From contig NZ_CP072842.1 of NCBI RefSeq assembly GCF_017948305.1, forward strand, positions 2,548,501 through 2,612,500: 64,000 bases of DNA, read 5' to 3'. Source of the stretch: Faecalibacter bovis (GTDB taxonomy: Bacteria; Bacteroidota; Bacteroidia; Flavobacteriales; Weeksellaceae). Below are positions 17,711 to 26,604 of this stretch, one piece after another. Below the pieces are notes generated by a model. The model was not told where the DNA came from and ran no database searches. It was given only the letters and a program-made list of their open reading frames with translations. Made by a program: the position numbers and the translations under genes. Numbering within the stretch: position 1 is the stretch's first letter; each line of letters starts with the position of its first letter.

Positions 17711-17744
17711 TATAGGTAGTCATTTAATTAAAAATATACCTATA
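17711..17744 (+). other. Inverted repeat after the helicase gene
   Basis: TATAGGTA (17711-17718) and TACCTATA (17737-17744) form an exact 8-bp inverted repeat with an 18-nt spacer. There is no T run, so it is a poor terminator; it could be a weak terminator or a binding site upstream of hemL. Confidence 0.35.
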
Positions 17745-17837
17745 TATGTGTAATTTGTTATTTATTAAATATTTTAAAATGATATAAATTTTAGGCAAAT
17801 CAGGAGGATTATCTTTCTTTATTCAAGCTAGTTTCGT

Positions 17838-17845
17838 TAAATTTG
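17838..17845 (+). promoter_or_regulatory. -7 element (TAAATTTG) of hemL
   Basis: An exact TAnnTTTG box followed by C, 22 nt before the hemL ATG. No good -33 element is visible. Confidence 0.4.
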
Positions 17846-17867
17846 CATAACTATTTTACAGTTTATT

Positions 17868-19154
17868 ATGTTGTATCAAAGAAGTAGTGCATTATTTGCA
17901 GATGCACAAAATTATATACCAGGAGGAGTTAATTCACCTGTAAGAGCATTCAAATCAGTTGGTGGAACTCCAATTTTCATTTCTAAAGCAGAAGGTGCAT
18001 ACATTTACGACGAAGATGGTCGTGATTATGTAGATTATATCAATTCTTGGGGTCCAATGATTATTGGTCATACTCATCCAGAAGTTTTATCAGCTACGGT
18101 TGAGCAAATGAAGAAAGGTTTTTCTTTCGGAACTCCAACTGAATTAGAAACTGAAATTGCTAAACTTATTACATCTGTTGTACCAAACGTAGACATGGTT
18201 CGTATGGTAAATTCAGGTACAGAAGCTTGTATGTCTGCAATTCGTTTAGCACGTGGTTACACTAACCGAGATAAAATTGTAAAATTTGAAGGTTGTTATC
18301 ACGGACATTCAGATTCATTTTTAATCAAGGCTGGTTCTGGCGCTGCAACATTCGGAAACCCAAATTCTCCAGGAGTTACACAAGGAACAGCAAAAGATAC
18401 ATTATTAGCAGAATATAATAATTTAGAATCTGTTAAAACTTTATTTGAACAAAATAAAGGTGAAATTGCTGCAATAATTGTTGAGCCAATTGCAGGAAAC
18501 ATGGGATGTGTTGTACCAAAAGAAGGTTTCTTAGAAGGATTACGCACTTTATGTACTGAAAACGGAGCCTTATTAATTTTTGATGAAGTAATGACTGGTT
18601 TCCGCCAAGCAATGGGTGGTGCACAAGAAAGATTAAACATCAACGCAGATATTGTTGCTTTTGGTAAAGTTATTGGTGGTGGATTCCCAGTAGGTGCATT
18701 TGCTGCTCGTAAAGAAATCATGAGCCATTTAGCTCCACTTGGTCCTGTTTATCAAGCAGGTACATTATCAGGAAATCCGATTGCAATGCGCGCTGGTTTT
18801 ACAACTTTAAATATCATTAATAACGATCGCGAATTATTTAATCGTATAGATAAAACAACTGAAATTTTAGATATTGAAATTTCTAAAATCTTAGCAGAAA
18901 AAGGAATCGCACATCATACCAATCGTTTAGGTTCGATGTTCTCAGTTTTCTTTACAGAAGATAAAGACATCAATAATTTTAATGACGTTGCTACAAAATG
19001 CAACCACGAAACATTTAATAAATTTTTCCATCATTTATTATCAAATCAAGTTTACATTGCTCCATCTGGATATGAAACTTGGTTTATTTCTGATGCAATC
19101 AAAGATGCTGAAATTAATAAAACTTTAGAAGCTGTAAGAAGTTTCGAATTATAA
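17868..19154 (+). CDS. hemL: Glutamate-1-semialdehyde 2,1-aminomutase
   Basis: A 428-aa class III PLP enzyme that converts glutamate-1-semialdehyde to 5-aminolevulinate in the C5 haem pathway. The N-terminal [12 protein letters not shown] motif at 17-28 is specific to the family. NSGTEA is at 115-120, CYHGHSD at 143-149, and the PLP lysine is K267 in [15 protein letters not shown]. The length is normal. A strong shared terminator follows. hemA is not in the window. Confidence 0.95.
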   Translation: MLYQRSSALFADAQNYIPGGVNSPVRAFKSVGGTPIFISKAEGAYIYDEDGRDYVDYINSWGPMIIGHTHPEVLSATVEQMKKGFSFGTPTELETEIAKLITSVVPNVDMVRMVNSGTEACMSAIRLARGYTNRDKIVKFEGCYHGHSDSFLIKAGSGAATFGNPNSPGVTQGTAKDTLLAEYNNLESVKTLFEQNKGEIAAIIVEPIAGNMGCVVPKEGFLEGLRTLCTENGALLIFDEVMTGFRQAMGGAQERLNINADIVAFGKVIGGGFPVGAFAARKEIMSHLAPLGPVYQAGTLSGNPIAMRAGFTTLNIINNDRELFNRIDKTTEILDIEISKILAEKGIAHHTNRLGSMFSVFFTEDKDINNFNDVATKCNHETFNKFFHHLLSNQVYIAPSGYETWFISDAIKDAEINKTLEAVRSFEL

Positions 19155-19176
19155 AATACTTCTCTATTAGAAAGAT

Positions 19177-19210
19177 AAAAAGCAGATTCAAAATTGAATC
19201 TGCTTTTTTA
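19177..19210. terminator. Bidirectional terminator between hemL and the DUF4286 gene
   Basis: A long stem of about 15 bp, including AGCAGATTCAA (19181-19191) with TTGAATCTGCT (19194-19204), flanked by A and T runs. Confidence 0.85.
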
Positions 19211-19213
19211 TTT

Positions 19214-19531
19214 TTATAAACTAAAATCTCCTAAATGATCCATTTCGGTAGAAAATGAAAGTACCTTTGTAGCAAATTTTTCTAATGATTTTTGTTGAAT
19301 ATCAGATAAAAAATTATTTTTAAATTGATCCAAAGTCAAATCGTCATTTACAAAAAACTGGATAGAATATGTTTGAAATCCTGGTTCTGCATGTGAAGTA
19401 ATTTGACCTAATCTGGCTCCTAAAAAACACTTCGTATTTAGATAATCATTTATGTGCGTTTCTTTAAACCACGGCAACCACTCATCGTGTACACTATCTT
19501 CAACAACAAAAGTTGTATTATATAATATCAT
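19214..19531 (-). CDS. DUF4286 family protein
   Basis: A 105-aa small cytoplasmic protein of unknown function, common in Bacteroidota. The family pattern is clear: an N-terminal MILYNTTFVVEDSVHDEWL strand, a SIQFFV strand in the middle and a C-terminal LSFSTEMDHLGDF. The fold resembles a ferredoxin-like dimeric alpha/beta barrel; that is inference. A TATCTTTG -7 box lies on the minus strand at 19546-19553, 14 nt from the ATG. Confidence 0.8.
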   Translation of the reverse strand: MILYNTTFVVEDSVHDEWLPWFKETHINDYLNTKCFLGARLGQITSHAEPGFQTYSIQFFVNDDLTLDQFKNNFLSDIQQKSLEKFATKVLSFSTEMDHLGDFSL

Positions 19532-19545
19532 ATTTCAATTTTTTA

Positions 19546-19553
19546 CAAAGATA
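19546..19553 (-). promoter_or_regulatory. -7 element (TATCTTTG) of the DUF4286 gene
   Basis: An exact TAnnTTTG match on the minus strand, 14 nt upstream of the start codon. No TTG is found at the expected -33 spacing. Confidence 0.4.
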
Positions 19554-19643
19554 CACCACTTTTTGAATCCTAATAAATACTAAATTATATCATCATTATT
19601 AATATTTATCATTAACTTTAGGCATTATTCATAAAAAACAGAA

Positions 19644-21026
19644 ATGAACAATACGCAAAAATTTATACAAGAAAATAAAGATAGATTTCTTGATGAATTA
19701 ATCGAATTACTTAAAATACCTTCAATTAGTGCAGATACAGCTTATACACAGGATGTTATAAATACTGCTGATTTAATCGCTAAATATTTAACAGACGCTG
19801 GTGCTGATAATGTAGAAATTTGTGAAACTGAAGGTTTCCCAGTTGTTTATGGAGAAAAAATTGTAGATCCTACAAAACCAACTGTTTTAGTGTACGGACA
19901 CTATGATGTACAACCAGCTGATCCTTTAGAATTATGGGAATCAGGACCTTTTGAACCTGTTATCAAAAAAACAGAAATTCATCCAGATGGAGCAATTTTT
20001 GCACGTGGATCTGCTGATGATAAAGGTCAAATGTTTATGCATGTGAAAGCTTTTGAAGCTTTAAACAAATCTAACGAATTACCTTGTAACGTTAAGTTTA
20101 TGATTGAAGGTGAAGAAGAAATTGGTTCACCATCTTTAGTTAACTTCGTTAAAAACAATAAAGAGAAATTAAAAAACGACGTGATTTTAATTTCTGATAC
20201 TTCAATGATTTCTAACGAGCAACCATCAATCTCAATTGGATTACGTGGATTATCTTATGTAGAAGTTGAAGTTAAAGGAGCTAATCGCGATATGCACTCA
20301 GGTGTTTATGGTGGTGCAGTTCCAAATCCATTGAATATTTTAGCTGGTATGATTGCTAAATTAATCAATGAAAAAGGAGAAATTACGATTCCAGGTTTTT
20401 ACGATAATGTAATCGAATTAACGGAAGAAGAAAGAGCTGAAATGGCTAAAATCCCTTTCAACATTGATGATTACAAAAAATCAATTGGAATTGCTGACAT
20501 TCAAGGTGAAGAAGGTTATACAACGATAGAAAGAACTTCTATTCGCCCAACTTTAGATGTTAATGGAATGTGGGGTGGTTACATTGGTGAAGGTGCAAAA
20601 ACTGTTATTCCATCAATGGCTTATGCTAAAATTTCTATGCGTTTAGTTCCAGGTCAAGACCATGAAGATATTACACGCAAATTTGTAGAATATTTCCCTA
20701 CTCTTGCTCCATCTTCTGTAGAAGTTGTAGTAAAACCTCATCACGGTGGTAAACCATATATTTTACCAACTACTGATAAAGGTTATATTGCTGCTAAAAA
20801 AGCTTTAGCTGAAACTTTTGAAAAAGAGGCTTTACCAGAAAGAGCTGGAGGATCAATTCCAATTGTAGCATTATTTGAAGAAGAATTAGGAACAAAATCT
20901 GTATTAATGGGATTCGGATTAAACTCTGATGTGATCCACTCTCCTAACGAACATTATGGTTTATTCAATTTCTATAAAGGAATTGAAACTATTCCATACT
21001 TCTTTAAATATTATACTGAAGAGTAA
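19644..21026 (+). CDS. M20 family dipeptidase
   Basis: A 460-aa cytoplasmic metallopeptidase of family M20 (carnosinase-like dipeptidase group). Metal-site motifs are YGHYDVQPADP at about 86-96, with the first His ligand, RGSADDKGQ at about 122-130 with the bridging Asp, and EGEEEIGS at about 156-163 with the catalytic Glu and a metal-binding Glu. The dimerisation domain contains MHSGVYGG and a late HSPNEH supplies the last ligand. It most likely releases amino acids from dipeptides. It is transcribed alone with a terminator. Confidence 0.9.
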   Translation: MNNTQKFIQENKDRFLDELIELLKIPSISADTAYTQDVINTADLIAKYLTDAGADNVEICETEGFPVVYGEKIVDPTKPTVLVYGHYDVQPADPLELWESGPFEPVIKKTEIHPDGAIFARGSADDKGQMFMHVKAFEALNKSNELPCNVKFMIEGEEEIGSPSLVNFVKNNKEKLKNDVILISDTSMISNEQPSISIGLRGLSYVEVEVKGANRDMHSGVYGGAVPNPLNILAGMIAKLINEKGEITIPGFYDNVIELTEEERAEMAKIPFNIDDYKKSIGIADIQGEEGYTTIERTSIRPTLDVNGMWGGYIGEGAKTVIPSMAYAKISMRLVPGQDHEDITRKFVEYFPTLAPSSVEVVVKPHHGGKPYILPTTDKGYIAAKKALAETFEKEALPERAGGSIPIVALFEEELGTKSVLMGFGLNSDVIHSPNEHYGLFNFYKGIETIPYFFKYYTEE

Positions 21027-21051
21027 AATTTAATAATCGAATTATATATTT

Positions 21052-21086
21052 AATGCCTTAATTTTAATCGATTAAGGCATTTTTTA
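21052..21086 (+). terminator. Terminator of the M20 dipeptidase gene
   Basis: An 11-bp stem, AATGCCTTAAT (21052-21062) with ATTAAGGCATT (21071-21081), is followed by Ts. Confidence 0.8.
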
Positions 21087-21095
21087 AATTAAAAA

Positions 21096-22250
21096 ATGAC
21101 TGATAAGAATTTTATAATTGTTGGTGCCGGAATTGCTGGATTATGCTTAGCCAAAGCATTTGAAGATTTAAATATTTCATACACTTTATATGAAAAAGCT
21201 GACGAAGTTCGTGGGATAGGTGCTGGTTTTGGATTAGCATCAAATGCAATGAAAGCATTTGAAATATTAGGTTATGAAGACAAAATTATTCCACTTGGCC
21301 ACATGTTAGAAGATTTTGAAATTCAGAATTGGAAAGAAAAAACAATTTTAAAAGCTGATACCAACCGATTACGAAAGAATTACAATACTGATAATTTCGC
21401 AATACATCGTGCTGATTTACATCAATTTCTATATCAATCTATCGATGCAAAAAATGTAGTTGTAGGAAAAAAAGTTGTTGATTTACAACAAAATTACGAA
21501 AAGGTAATTCTATACTTTGATAATGAGACTTCAGTTACAGCTGATTTTGTAATCGCAGCTGATGGTATAGGTTCATCAATTAGACAAAAATTACTTCCTA
21601 AATCTACTCCAAAATACGCTGGCTATATTTGTTGGCGAGGTGTTATCAAAGATGAAAATTACAATACTAAAAAATCTATTGAAACGTGGGGATCAAATGG
21701 TCGTTTTGGATTGACTCCATTAAAAGACAATCAAATTTATTGGTATGCATGTAAAAATACTCCTCTAAACAGTGAAGTTTATCAATGGGATTTGACAGAT
21801 ATTAGAAGAAATTTTGCTGAATATTCTGGTATTATTCGTTCTACGCTTCAAAAAACAAAACAAGAAGATTTAATTACAACGCCAATTATGGATTTGGAAC
21901 CAATTGCAGCTTATAAATATAATCGCATATTATTAATTGGAGATGCTGCGCATGCAACAACGCCTAACATGGGCCAAGGTGCTTGTATGGCTGTTGAAGA
22001 TGTTTGTGTTTTGGTTGACGAATTAAATAGAAATCCTGATGATATTATTAAATGTTTTGAAAACTATAATAAAAGACGATTAAAAAGAACGCATTACATT
22101 ATTCAAACTTCGAGATTAGCAGGAAAAGTCGCGCAATTAGAGAATAAATTTTTGACAACAATTCGTGATTTTACCTTTAGAAAATTACCAACTTCAATCG
22201 CACAAAGTCCATTAGATGATTTATTAGAACAAGATTTTATGAAAATTTAA
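21096..22250 (+). CDS. FAD-dependent monooxygenase
   Basis: A 384-aa flavoprotein of the UbiH/TetX/p-hydroxybenzoate hydroxylase class. The FAD-binding GxGxxG is at 9-14 (VGAGIAGLCLA) with an acidic end to the second strand (YEKAD). A DG motif (AADGIGSSIR) and the second FAD-binding motif GDAAHATTPNMGQGACMAVED at about 288-308 (given as GDAAHATTPNMGQG) are intact. The substrate is not predictable; TetX-type drug modification cannot be claimed from this. The stop codon directly abuts that of the convergent MgtC gene, with no room for a terminator. Confidence 0.87.
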   Translation: MTDKNFIIVGAGIAGLCLAKAFEDLNISYTLYEKADEVRGIGAGFGLASNAMKAFEILGYEDKIIPLGHMLEDFEIQNWKEKTILKADTNRLRKNYNTDNFAIHRADLHQFLYQSIDAKNVVVGKKVVDLQQNYEKVILYFDNETSVTADFVIAADGIGSSIRQKLLPKSTPKYAGYICWRGVIKDENYNTKKSIETWGSNGRFGLTPLKDNQIYWYACKNTPLNSEVYQWDLTDIRRNFAEYSGIIRSTLQKTKQEDLITTPIMDLEPIAAYKYNRILLIGDAAHATTPNMGQGACMAVEDVCVLVDELNRNPDDIIKCFENYNKRRLKRTHYIIQTSRLAGKVAQLENKFLTTIRDFTFRKLPTSIAQSPLDDLLEQDFMKI

Positions 22251-22916
22251 TTAAAAATCCATTTCTATTATTTTATCGTTTGTAACCAAATAGTTTTCAA
22301 TTAATTCAAGATTATTTACTTTGTAAGTTATTTCAATAATACATGTAATATCATTTTCGTTTACGGTAATTGACCTTGAATTTACAGTTAAACAAAACTC
22401 ACTTAAATCATTGATAATATGATTTTTAAAATCATAATTATCTCTGTTAAATTTAATGGAAATTATTTTAAAACTAGTTTTACTTATAAAGTTTTTAGAA
22501 ATAAGATTTCCAAAAAATATGATTAAGAAACTACATATTAAAAACACAATTCCAATTAAATATTCTCCAAAACCGAATGACATTCCGATTGCAGCAGAAA
22601 TCCAAATTATTCCAGCTGTAGTTAAACCATTTACATTAACACCATCTTTAAAAATTACACCTGCACCCAAAAAACCTATTCCACTAACAACATAAGACGC
22701 AATACGAGTCGCATCTTCAGAATCTCCTGCTCCTATTTTAAAGGATAATATCGTAAATAATGTACTACCCAAACAAATAATTGTTATCGTTTTAAAACCT
22801 GCAGATTTATCTTTAACTTCCCTTTCAATCCCTAATAATAAACCAGCAAATAAGGATAATATGATTTTAATTAAATCTTCATTTTCCCAATTTTTAATTA
22901 TTACATCCCAATCCAT
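22251..22916 (-). CDS. MgtC/SapB family membrane protein
   Basis: A 221-aa protein. The MgtC signature GLLLGIEREVKDKSAGFKT at about 20-38 is followed by hydrophobic segments (about 41-58, 68-85, 93-108 and 114-135) and a soluble C-terminal domain of about 80 residues. MgtC proteins are linked to growth at low magnesium and to inhibition of the F-type ATPase; the role here is not known. It has its own transcription unit. The 151-bp spacer before the divergent MFS gene holds both promoters. Confidence 0.88.
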   Translation of the reverse strand: MDWDVIIKNWENEDLIKIILSLFAGLLLGIEREVKDKSAGFKTITIICLGSTLFTILSFKIGAGDSEDATRIASYVVSGIGFLGAGVIFKDGVNVNGLTTAGIIWISAAIGMSFGFGEYLIGIVFLICSFLIIFFGNLISKNFISKTSFKIISIKFNRDNYDFKNHIINDLSEFCLTVNSRSITVNENDITCIIEITYKVNNLELIENYLVTNDKIIEMDF

Positions 22917-23067
22917 AAATTATTTTTTCTAATTGCTAACAAAACAAAGACCATAAAATTTTTGATTTGATAAATTGGCTCGATTAAACAAATCTATGTC
23001 CTGAATTAAACATACAGACGTAGAATAAATAAAGACATTTGCGCTTTCAAATTATTTAAGATTTTCA

Positions 23068-24252
23068 ATGGAACAAAAACTCTGGAACAAAAACTTTATA
23101 AATGTATGTTTAAGTTCTTTCTTCATATTCTCTAACTTTTATTTGTTAACTGCTACCATGCCAATTTATGTAAAAAACGATTTACAAGGTAGCGCAACAC
23201 ATATCAGTTTAATCGTTTCGTTGTATATTTTAGGAACTGTATTATTAAGACCATTTACTGGAAAATGGGCCGACCAGTACGGAAAAAGAAAAATTGCATT
23301 GGTGTTTTTAACCATATTTATCATTTGTAATCTTGTCTATTTAGGAACACAAGCGATCGTACCATTGTTAATTGTCCGATTTATAAATGGATTCGGATTT
23401 TCGGCCGCTACAACATCTACTGCTGCATTAGCAATGGATTGGATTCCATCAAAAAGAAAAGGAGAAGGAATTGGCTATTTTGGACTATTTATGAGCCTTG
23501 CAATGGTTGTAGGTCCAGCTTTAGGAATCTTTTTAGCTAATAATTTCGATTATTCAGTTTTATTAATTGTTGCTTCTATATTTGCAATTTTATCGATGAT
23601 TTTTAGCTACTTTACAGCTGAAAAACCAATTAATGAACTAAAGCAAAATGATAAACCAAAAGTAAAAGGCATTGATCAATATATAGAACGAAAAGCTTTA
23701 CCAATATGTTTTACAGCCTTTTTATTAGCATTTGCTTATAGTGCTATTGTTGCTTATATCGCGCTTTATTTCTCTGAAATTGGACAAGCTAAATATTCTA
23801 TGTTTTTCTTTATTTGTTTGGCTTTAGTAATCATCCTTACTCGACCTAAAATTGGAAAAATTTATGACTCGAAAGGTTCAAATACATTAGTTTATCCAGG
23901 ATTAACATTACTAATTATTGGCTTATTTATTGTTGGATTTTCAACAAATACAACAATTTTATTGGTTGCTGCTGGTATTATTGGTTTAGGTTATGGCGCT
24001 GTATTTCCGTCATTTCAAACCTTATGTATCTCTTCAGCAGAACCTGCTAGAGCTGGAACAGCATCTGCAACATTTTTCTTATTATACGACATTGGAATCG
24101 GATTAGGATCATTTGTATTTGGAATGATTTCTTCAAATTTTGGATTCAAATTAACATATTTCTTAGCTGCTCTTATTGGGCTTTGTTGCTTAGTAAGTTA
24201 TATTTTCATAATCAACAAAAAGAATAATCGTAATAAAATTGTGATTGAATAA
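23068..24252 (+). CDS. MFS transporter
   Basis: A 394-aa major facilitator with 12 predicted membrane segments. The loop 2-3 signature GKWADQYGKRK is at about 70-80, and the equivalent C-half loop reads RPKIGKIYDSKG at about 261-272. The overall look is that of drug or metabolite:proton antiporters with a 12-TM layout (DHA1-like), but the substrate is unknown. Upstream, GACATTTG at about 23035-23042 resembles a -7 box with one mismatch. I found no terminator in the 199-bp region after it. Confidence 0.85.
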   Translation: MEQKLWNKNFINVCLSSFFIFSNFYLLTATMPIYVKNDLQGSATHISLIVSLYILGTVLLRPFTGKWADQYGKRKIALVFLTIFIICNLVYLGTQAIVPLLIVRFINGFGFSAATTSTAALAMDWIPSKRKGEGIGYFGLFMSLAMVVGPALGIFLANNFDYSVLLIVASIFAILSMIFSYFTAEKPINELKQNDKPKVKGIDQYIERKALPICFTAFLLAFAYSAIVAYIALYFSEIGQAKYSMFFFICLALVIILTRPKIGKIYDSKGSNTLVYPGLTLLIIGLFIVGFSTNTTILLVAAGIIGLGYGAVFPSFQTLCISSAEPARAGTASATFFLLYDIGIGLGSFVFGMISSNFGFKLTYFLAALIGLCCLVSYIFIINKKNNRNKIVIE

Positions 24253-24451
24253 AAGAGGATTCTATTTCTAAAAATTTTATGATGGTTAAATTTTATAAAT
24301 GATTCAATCATTAAACTTTAGATTATAAATATTAAAATTTTAAAAATCAGAATTTTATAAAACTCCAACTTTTGATTTTCGCTCAAACAAGAGATTGTTA
24401 TAATCTATTTGAAAAAAAAAAGTACTTTTACCATGATTATTGATATACACA

Positions 24452-25570
24452 ATGGAAAACTTAACCAATACAGATACAGTATTTAAAACCTTTTTTGACC
24501 AAACATTAGAAAGATGTGGATGGAGCGAAGAAGTTCAAAAGGGTTTATTATTTTTTTTAGGAACTAGCATTGTTACTGCAAATACAGATCAAATTTTAAA
24601 TCGTTATACTGACGAAACTAGAATACAAGAAGAATTACATTATTTAATTAGATTATATGCTAAACCAAATGAAGCTTATGATCCATTTAATGAAATTGAG
24701 TCTACTCCTATTTCATCTGCAATATTAACGTATAATCATATCGTATTACATGAGTTGTTAAAGCAAGAAGATGAAATCGGAAAATATGTAAAATCTAACC
24801 CTAATTTTTCAAGTATCATTTCTGATGCTAATGTTTTAGAGGATTGGACGAACGATTTTAAGGACAGTAAATATAAATTAGCTACTTTACATCGTTTAAA
24901 CCTTAAGTTTTTCGAATACATTGGTCAGTATTTAAAAGCTTTACATTTAGATAATACACAATGTTACGTTGCCGGAATTAACTTTTATCAAAAATATCAA
25001 TCGATTGATTTTGAAGGAACAAATTTCCTGAACTTAACGATTATTGATACGTTATCACCAGTATTTAAAACCTTATTTTCATATCCGTTATTATATACAT
25101 ATCATCCAAATGAATTGAATGCGAACCATTTGTTTAGTTCTATTTTACAATTCTTTTACTTAAATGCAAATACGGATATTGCGAAATATGTTCATCAATA
25201 CCATCACCAATTATTTTACACACAAAATCCAAGAAAAGTTCGTAAAGAATGGAATTTTGAGAAAGAAAAACGTGGTGTAATAATATCTCAGATTGTTCAT
25301 AATGCGATGAATATTCGTAAAACCATAATAGGAAATTACAGATCACACTTTTTACAATCTGATAATTATATTATGAAGGAATTGAAAGATAAAACCATGA
25401 CGCGCGATGATTTTAAAGGATCAATTTCACATTTAATAGAAAATTATTATGAAATGAAAATTGATGATGTAATTGAAAATTCTACTCATGCCGAATTTTT
25501 ACAAACGTGTGCAATTTTATATTACGAAACAGCTGTACATGCAATGTTATTGAAAGAATTCAAATCTTAA
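24452..25570 (+). CDS. Hypothetical protein, helical, no signal peptide
   Basis: A 372-aa protein I do not recognise. I chose the ATG at 24452 over an in-frame TTG at 24440. The sequence is soluble-looking, rich in Leu, Asn, Tyr, Phe and His, and predicted to be mostly helical, with no metal or nucleotide motif. There are local His-rich spots (YVHQYHHQLF near 245). Codon and base use match the neighbours, so it is native. A 199-bp upstream region carries a 10-A run (24411-24421 area) but no clear promoter. It is transcribed alone with its own terminator. Confidence 0.6.
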   Translation: MENLTNTDTVFKTFFDQTLERCGWSEEVQKGLLFFLGTSIVTANTDQILNRYTDETRIQEELHYLIRLYAKPNEAYDPFNEIESTPISSAILTYNHIVLHELLKQEDEIGKYVKSNPNFSSIISDANVLEDWTNDFKDSKYKLATLHRLNLKFFEYIGQYLKALHLDNTQCYVAGINFYQKYQSIDFEGTNFLNLTIIDTLSPVFKTLFSYPLLYTYHPNELNANHLFSSILQFFYLNANTDIAKYVHQYHHQLFYTQNPRKVRKEWNFEKEKRGVIISQIVHNAMNIRKTIIGNYRSHFLQSDNYIMKELKDKTMTRDDFKGSISHLIENYYEMKIDDVIENSTHAEFLQTCAILYYETAVHAMLLKEFKS

Positions 25571-25580
25571 ATATTAAACG

Positions 25581-25607
25581 AAAGCCTTACTTTGTTAAGG
25601 CTTTTTT
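25581..25607 (+). terminator. Terminator of the 372-aa hypothetical gene
   Basis: A stem AAGCCTTA (25582-25589) with TAAGGCTT (25596-25603), followed by Ts. Confidence 0.75.
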
Positions 25608-25616
25608 ATTTGTAAT

Positions 25617-26165
25617 ATGAAGAAATTTTTAGCTTTTATATTCCATCTATTTTTTTGTTTTCCATTTATAATTTTCCTTTATTTCGCAGGAGCAGAAAAC
25701 TATTATTCAATTCAAAAACTACTATTCGTTTTAATTGTAGGAATATTATTATTGATAGGAATTGGACAACCAAAATTTTTAAAAACTGATTTCGAAACCG
25801 ATAAATTAATTTCTATTCCATTGGTTTTAGTCGGAACTATTACTACCTATTTTTTACAGATTTATGCTGATTTCAATTCAATATTAGCTGCAGGAATAGT
25901 TGGTTTAATAGCTGTATTTCTTGAAAAAAGAAGTGAAACAATTTCATCTTTACCTATCTATTGTGGAGCATTTGTAGGGATGACAAATCCAGACAACAAT
26001 TATAGTATATATTTAATCTTGATGATTGGACTAATTGCTGGAATTCTGTTTTATTTGAGCAAAAATTTCTATTCAGGCGTTGGTGGTAAATTAGGTACAA
26101 TTGCCTTATCTTCTGTAATCGTTGGTGTGTTACTTTATAAATACTTTTCTTATGATCTTCTTTAG
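25617..26165 (+). CDS. Small multi-pass membrane protein, first of a paralogous pair
   Basis: A 182-aa protein with about five or six membrane segments (roughly 5-24, 33-50, 64-82, 88-102, 130-147 and 159-176). I do not recognise the family. Its C-terminal half contains GAFVGM (117-122), then exactly 30 residues, then SGVGGKLGTIA (153-163). The downstream gene has the same two motifs at the same spacing, so the two proteins are paralogues and probably form one heteromeric complex. The start is only 9 nt after the preceding terminator, with little space for a promoter. Its last 14 nt overlap the next gene. Confidence 0.65.
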   Translation: MKKFLAFIFHLFFCFPFIIFLYFAGAENYYSIQKLLFVLIVGILLLIGIGQPKFLKTDFETDKLISIPLVLVGTITTYFLQIYADFNSILAAGIVGLIAVFLEKRSETISSLPIYCGAFVGMTNPDNNYSIYLILMIGLIAGILFYLSKNFYSGVGGKLGTIALSSVIVGVLLYKYFSYDLL

Positions 26166-26547
26166 TAAAGTTATTTGCTGTTTTGTAATATATTGGTTAA
26201 CATATCATCTAAATAATACAAGAAAATGGGGAAGTGTAAAAGCATCTGCTACTTTAGCTGTACTTATTGGCTTATGTTATCAACTATCAATTAAAACAAA
26301 TTTCAATACAGAATTTTTAAAAGATTATTTTTTAATTATGATGGGAGCAACATTTATGGGTATGATTGCAAAAAATCATCAACATCAAAAAATAGATTTC
26401 ATAATATCATCCTTCATTTTCTGTACACTTTACGAGCATATTTCTAACATGTTTTCTGGTTTTGGAGGTTTATTAGGAACAATAGCTTGCATTAGTGTTT
26501 TATGTGTTTTCGGATTAGAAAAAATTCTAAACTTCAAAAAGTTTTAA
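26152..26547 (+). CDS. Small multi-pass membrane protein, second of the pair
   Basis: A 131-aa protein from the ATG at 26152; a longer form from the TTG at 26122 would run deeper into the upstream gene and is unlikely. About four hydrophobic segments are present (roughly 3-19, 33-46, 58-71, 82-96, with a final 105-122). GATFMGM (65-71), a 30-residue spacer and SGFGGLLGTIA (102-112) repeat the pattern of the upstream protein. The 14-nt overlap implies translational coupling and a fixed ratio. The lack of known motifs leaves function open; a two-part transporter or channel is a guess. Confidence 0.62.
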   Translation: MIFFSKVICCFVIYWLTYHLNNTRKWGSVKASATLAVLIGLCYQLSIKTNFNTEFLKDYFLIMMGATFMGMIAKNHQHQKIDFIISSFIFCTLYEHISNMFSGFGGLLGTIACISVLCVFGLEKILNFKKF

Positions 26548-26551
26548 CAAT

Positions 26552-26585
26552 AAAAAAAGCATCTCCAAAAGGAGATGCATTTTAT
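26552..26585. terminator. Terminator between the membrane pair and the efflux operon
   Basis: An 8-bp stem, GCATCTCC (26559-26566) with GGAGATGC (26571-26578), loop AAAA. The seven A on the left give a strong U run for the leftward efflux operon; the rightward side is weaker (ATTTTATT). Confidence 0.82.
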
Positions 26586-26604
26586 TATATTGATGAAAGA
26601 AATA

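Noticed and set aside
17802-17807. AGGAGG, a perfect Shine-Dalgarno match
   Set aside because: No ATG, GTG or TTG follows at suitable distance in an open frame; the hemL start is 60 nt away.
18299-18721. 140-aa open frame opposite hemL
   Set aside because: It lies entirely inside hemL on the other strand; composition follows the mirror of the real gene.
24411-24421. Run of ten A, possible phase-variation tract
   Set aside because: It lies upstream of the start at 24452 and outside any frame; homopolymers of this length are expected in this AT-rich sequence.
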